Positions 62,094 to 64,000 of a stretch of 64,000 bases of DNA are shown piece after piece (the stretch's first letter is position 1; each line of letters begins with the position of its first letter). The stretch is from Aurifilum marmelostoma (lineage: Eukaryota; Ascomycota; Sordariomycetes; Diaporthales; Cryphonectriaceae). The stretch is taken from assembly GCA_027559495.1 (NCBI GenBank), contig JAMXSV010000007.1, positions 868,001 to 932,000 of the forward strand, given 5' to 3'. The translations under genes were made by a program, and so were the position numbers. The notes under the pieces are model-generated. The model saw only the letters and a program-made list of their open reading frames with translations. It was not told where the DNA came from and searched no databases.

Positions 62094-63442
62094 CTTGACG
62101 GTCTTCCAATAGAAATCTCGAGGTTCTAGTGGTGAGGATTATTACGCCTTTCAGGTCGTTGTCGTTGTCGTTTGGTCGGAGGGGTGAGAAGGAAAGATCA
62201 CTAGAGGAATTTGGCTCCAGTCAAGCGGAAAAAGTTCAGAGCCCCACATTTCGATCTGGTGGGGTCACGTGACTACGGTCAACTGAAAGGCGTCCTTGCT
62301 ACGTTGGACTCGTGTCGAGCATTTCGATGGCAATGTCGATTGAGGTGATTATAAAATAGAAAGAGGACTCGAGCAAAGTTCATGAAGCAGATTCTCGGTA
62401 TATTGTATGTTTGAGGAGGCTGCCGTATGTTCGCGTTGCCTTGGGCAGATATTCACACCTCCCGAGTTCCCGCTCAGACCGGTGGACGATAATCGACCTC
62501 CACCTGGACCAAATGCCATCGCCCTCTGGGATTCTGCTTTCCCTATTTGACCGTGACAATGGAGGTCTGATTTCATTCGAGTGGCGTGCGAGCCATAGCA
62601 CAGCACGAACTGCCTGAACTCGACACGGACACCCTCATCATGTCGAGGCTGGGCCAATGCAAGCAAAGCCAAGGTCTACGAACGCGTACAGTAGCAGCAG
62701 CAAGAACGTCGCGTGGTATGGCCATTCGGCCCTGCGAAGAATATCTACCCTCAAACTTCTTACATAGCCATCATGTCTGTCACGAAGTTGCTCTGCTGCA
62801 AGGCATACCGGGTTTCTCGTGTCTGTGTGTATGTCGCGACCATTCCACCGCCAGGGACCTAGGAACGACGTGCCTGGCAGTTAGGTGGTCGGTAAAACGT
62901 TGCTTAAGGAGGCCGGGAACGGAAGAAAATCCATAGGGAATATGGGAAGACCCTCAGCAAGCCGCCGTAGCGGAGCCTCCAGTATTTGTGAGGTATTCTC
63001 TTCACATGACGGTGTAGAGAGTAACCCGTACTGATGTGAGGAAGGAAAGGAAAGAAATTGTCACAAACTCGAGAGCTGCGACGTGAATTTTTATGATGGC
63101 AGATGAGTTGCGCTAGACTAGATCTGGACTGGTCCAATTGCTATCGATAACAAGCCACACACCACAGCCACGTGAGGCCTAGTCAGCTCTCTACCTATCT
63201 GCTGTAGTCTCTCTCATCTAGGATGGGCTAATCATTGAAATCGCCTGATCTTCCTCACATTCTAAAGAAAGCATGTGATTTTGAGAGTGACATGTTTCTC
63301 TCGTGGAATATGTCTTTATGACGTTCTTCCCCCATATCTATGTGTCTACATCTGAAAGGAAAACCTTGACAAACGTGTCTAAATCGCTGTGAATGTCCTG
63401 CTCTTCCCAGTCACTCAATTCTGGCGCCTGCTACCTAAAGCC
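62094..63442. other. Intergenic region
   Basis: Holds the RPL10A promoter and 5' leader, and the 3' side of the Nudix gene. Short frames only; none supported. Confidence 0.45.
62264..62273. promoter_or_regulatory. GTCACGTGAC palindrome upstream of RPL10A
   Basis: A perfect 10-base palindrome with a CACGTG E-box core lies 171 bases upstream of the RPL10A start. CACGTG is the binding core of bHLH factors such as Cbf1. Function at this site is inferred. Confidence 0.4.
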
Positions 63443-64000
63443 TCAAATCTTAGATGGCGGCCCGATGAAACCCTCACAAACAGCTGTCATGAGACGGTTC
63501 GCAATGGCCGTCTGCGGTGGGAGCCTCAGGTTTCCTTCCTTCCACCCTTCTGGTGCCGGATCGCCGAGACCAGATACGCCCTTTTCCAGCGCCTCCCTGA
63601 CCTCTTCGATTGTGAACCACTTCGCATCCTGCAGTTCTGGGTCATTGCCCAGATTGATCTTCTCGCCGTCGCCGGGATGGGCCTGGCCGATAGCTCCTAT
63701 CATCAAGCTGGCAGGGAAGGGCCACGGCTGCGAGCTGTGGATGACCACGCGGCTCAGCTTCACGCCGCTCTCCTCCCACACCTCGCGGCGGACGGCCTCC
63801 TCGATCGACTCGCCAGGCTCCAGGAAGCCTGCCAGTGTGCTGTACCAGTGCGGAGGGAACCTCTTGTTCCTGCCCAGCAGGACCTTGGACCCGTCGGCTG
63901 ACACAACGGCCACGATGATGGTAGGGTCTGTCCTTGGGAAGCAGATGTTGGAAACGCCCTGTCTGGATGCACATGGAGGCCGCTCTTTCAGCGTTCCGCC
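63443..64000 (-). CDS. Nudix hydrolase, NADH pyrophosphatase-like (NPY1/NUDT12), 5' end beyond window
   Basis: The frame enters from the right edge and runs to a stop at 63443; about 185 codons are visible. The Nudix box is clear (GFLEPGES, then REVWEESGV, with the metal-binding Glu residues), preceded by GVSNICFPRTDPTIIVAVVS and followed by PFPASLMIGAIGQ. This order, with the conserved PRTDP segment before the Nudix fold, is that of NADH pyrophosphatases, which split NADH or NAD-capped RNA into NMNH and AMP. The zinc-finger half expected upstream is outside the window. The last residues are PSKI; the C-terminal SKI could act as a non-standard peroxisomal targeting signal, as expected for this enzyme in yeast. 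No intron is seen in the visible part. Confidence 0.9.
   Translation of the reverse strand, partial: GGTLKERPPCASRQGVSNICFPRTDPTIIVAVVSADGSKVLLGRNKRFPPHWYSTLAGFLEPGESIEEAVRREVWEESGVKLSRVVIHSSQPWPFPASLMIGAIGQAHPGDGEKINLGNDPELQDAKWFTIEEVREALEKGVSGLGDPAPEGWKEGNLRLPPQTAIANRLMTAVCEGFIGPPSKI

Overview
The window is nuclear DNA of a filamentous ascomycete (Pezizomycotina, probably a Sordariomycete; I cannot name the genus). The evidence is many short introns (about 45-150 bp) with GTNNGT donors, CTNAC-like branch sites and YAG acceptors, plus typical fungal families: a Zn2Cys6 regulator, a C2H2 regulator, a SAT4/PTH11-like membrane protein, an atypical Hsp70, STAND/ankyrin and NACHT sequences, and a fungal 7-TM family. 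No bacterial-style operons, rRNA, tRNA or CRISPR were found. Exon coordinates were worked out by hand from reading-frame phase, splice signals and family resemblance; no alignment or RNA data were available.

Layout. 1-2.2 kb: a GT28/GT1 sterol-glucosyltransferase-like gene running off the left edge. 3.6-4.1 kb: a MITE-like inverted-repeat element carrying 20-bp tandem repeats and telomere-like CCCTAA tracts. 4.6-6.8 kb: a STAND N-domain/ankyrin gene with a possible nonsense codon. 7.2-8.4 kb: a six-exon-piece (five coding introns or fewer, see entry) putatively secreted isochorismatase-like hydrolase. 10.2-12.1 kb: a YBP/glomulin-family gene. 12.7-13.9 kb: an unknown protein with a myristoylation motif and PPxY motifs. 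14.2-16.6 kb: two poorly resolved genes with apparent frame problems. 16.6-35 kb: gene-poor DNA around two regulators, a Zn2Cys6 factor (21.1-23.6 kb) and a conserved hypothetical (27.1-28.3 kb). 34.4-37.4 kb: a C2H2 zinc-finger factor with an apparent 1.2-kb first intron.

39.6-55.6 kb is an accessory-looking region: an 11-exon atypical Hsp70, a divergent coiled-coil gene, a GTPase of the AIG1/dynamin-like P-loop type with a coiled-coil tail, an 11-exon 7-TM protein, a decayed NACHT/NLR gene, and a SAT4/PTH11-like 7-TM gene with a GC-AG intron. 58.3-60.2 kb holds a secreted beta-lactamase-fold serine hydrolase. The right end returns to core genes: ribosomal protein uL1/L10a (61.2-62.1 kb) and a Nudix NADH pyrophosphatase-like gene truncated by the right edge.

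How the parts fit. Most genes are independent monocistronic units. The 39.6-55.6 kb block is the one place where neighbours suggest a theme (chaperone, GTPase, coiled-coil, membrane receptor-like proteins and an NLR relic), consistent with fungal non-self recognition or signalling repertoires, but functional linkage is inference only.
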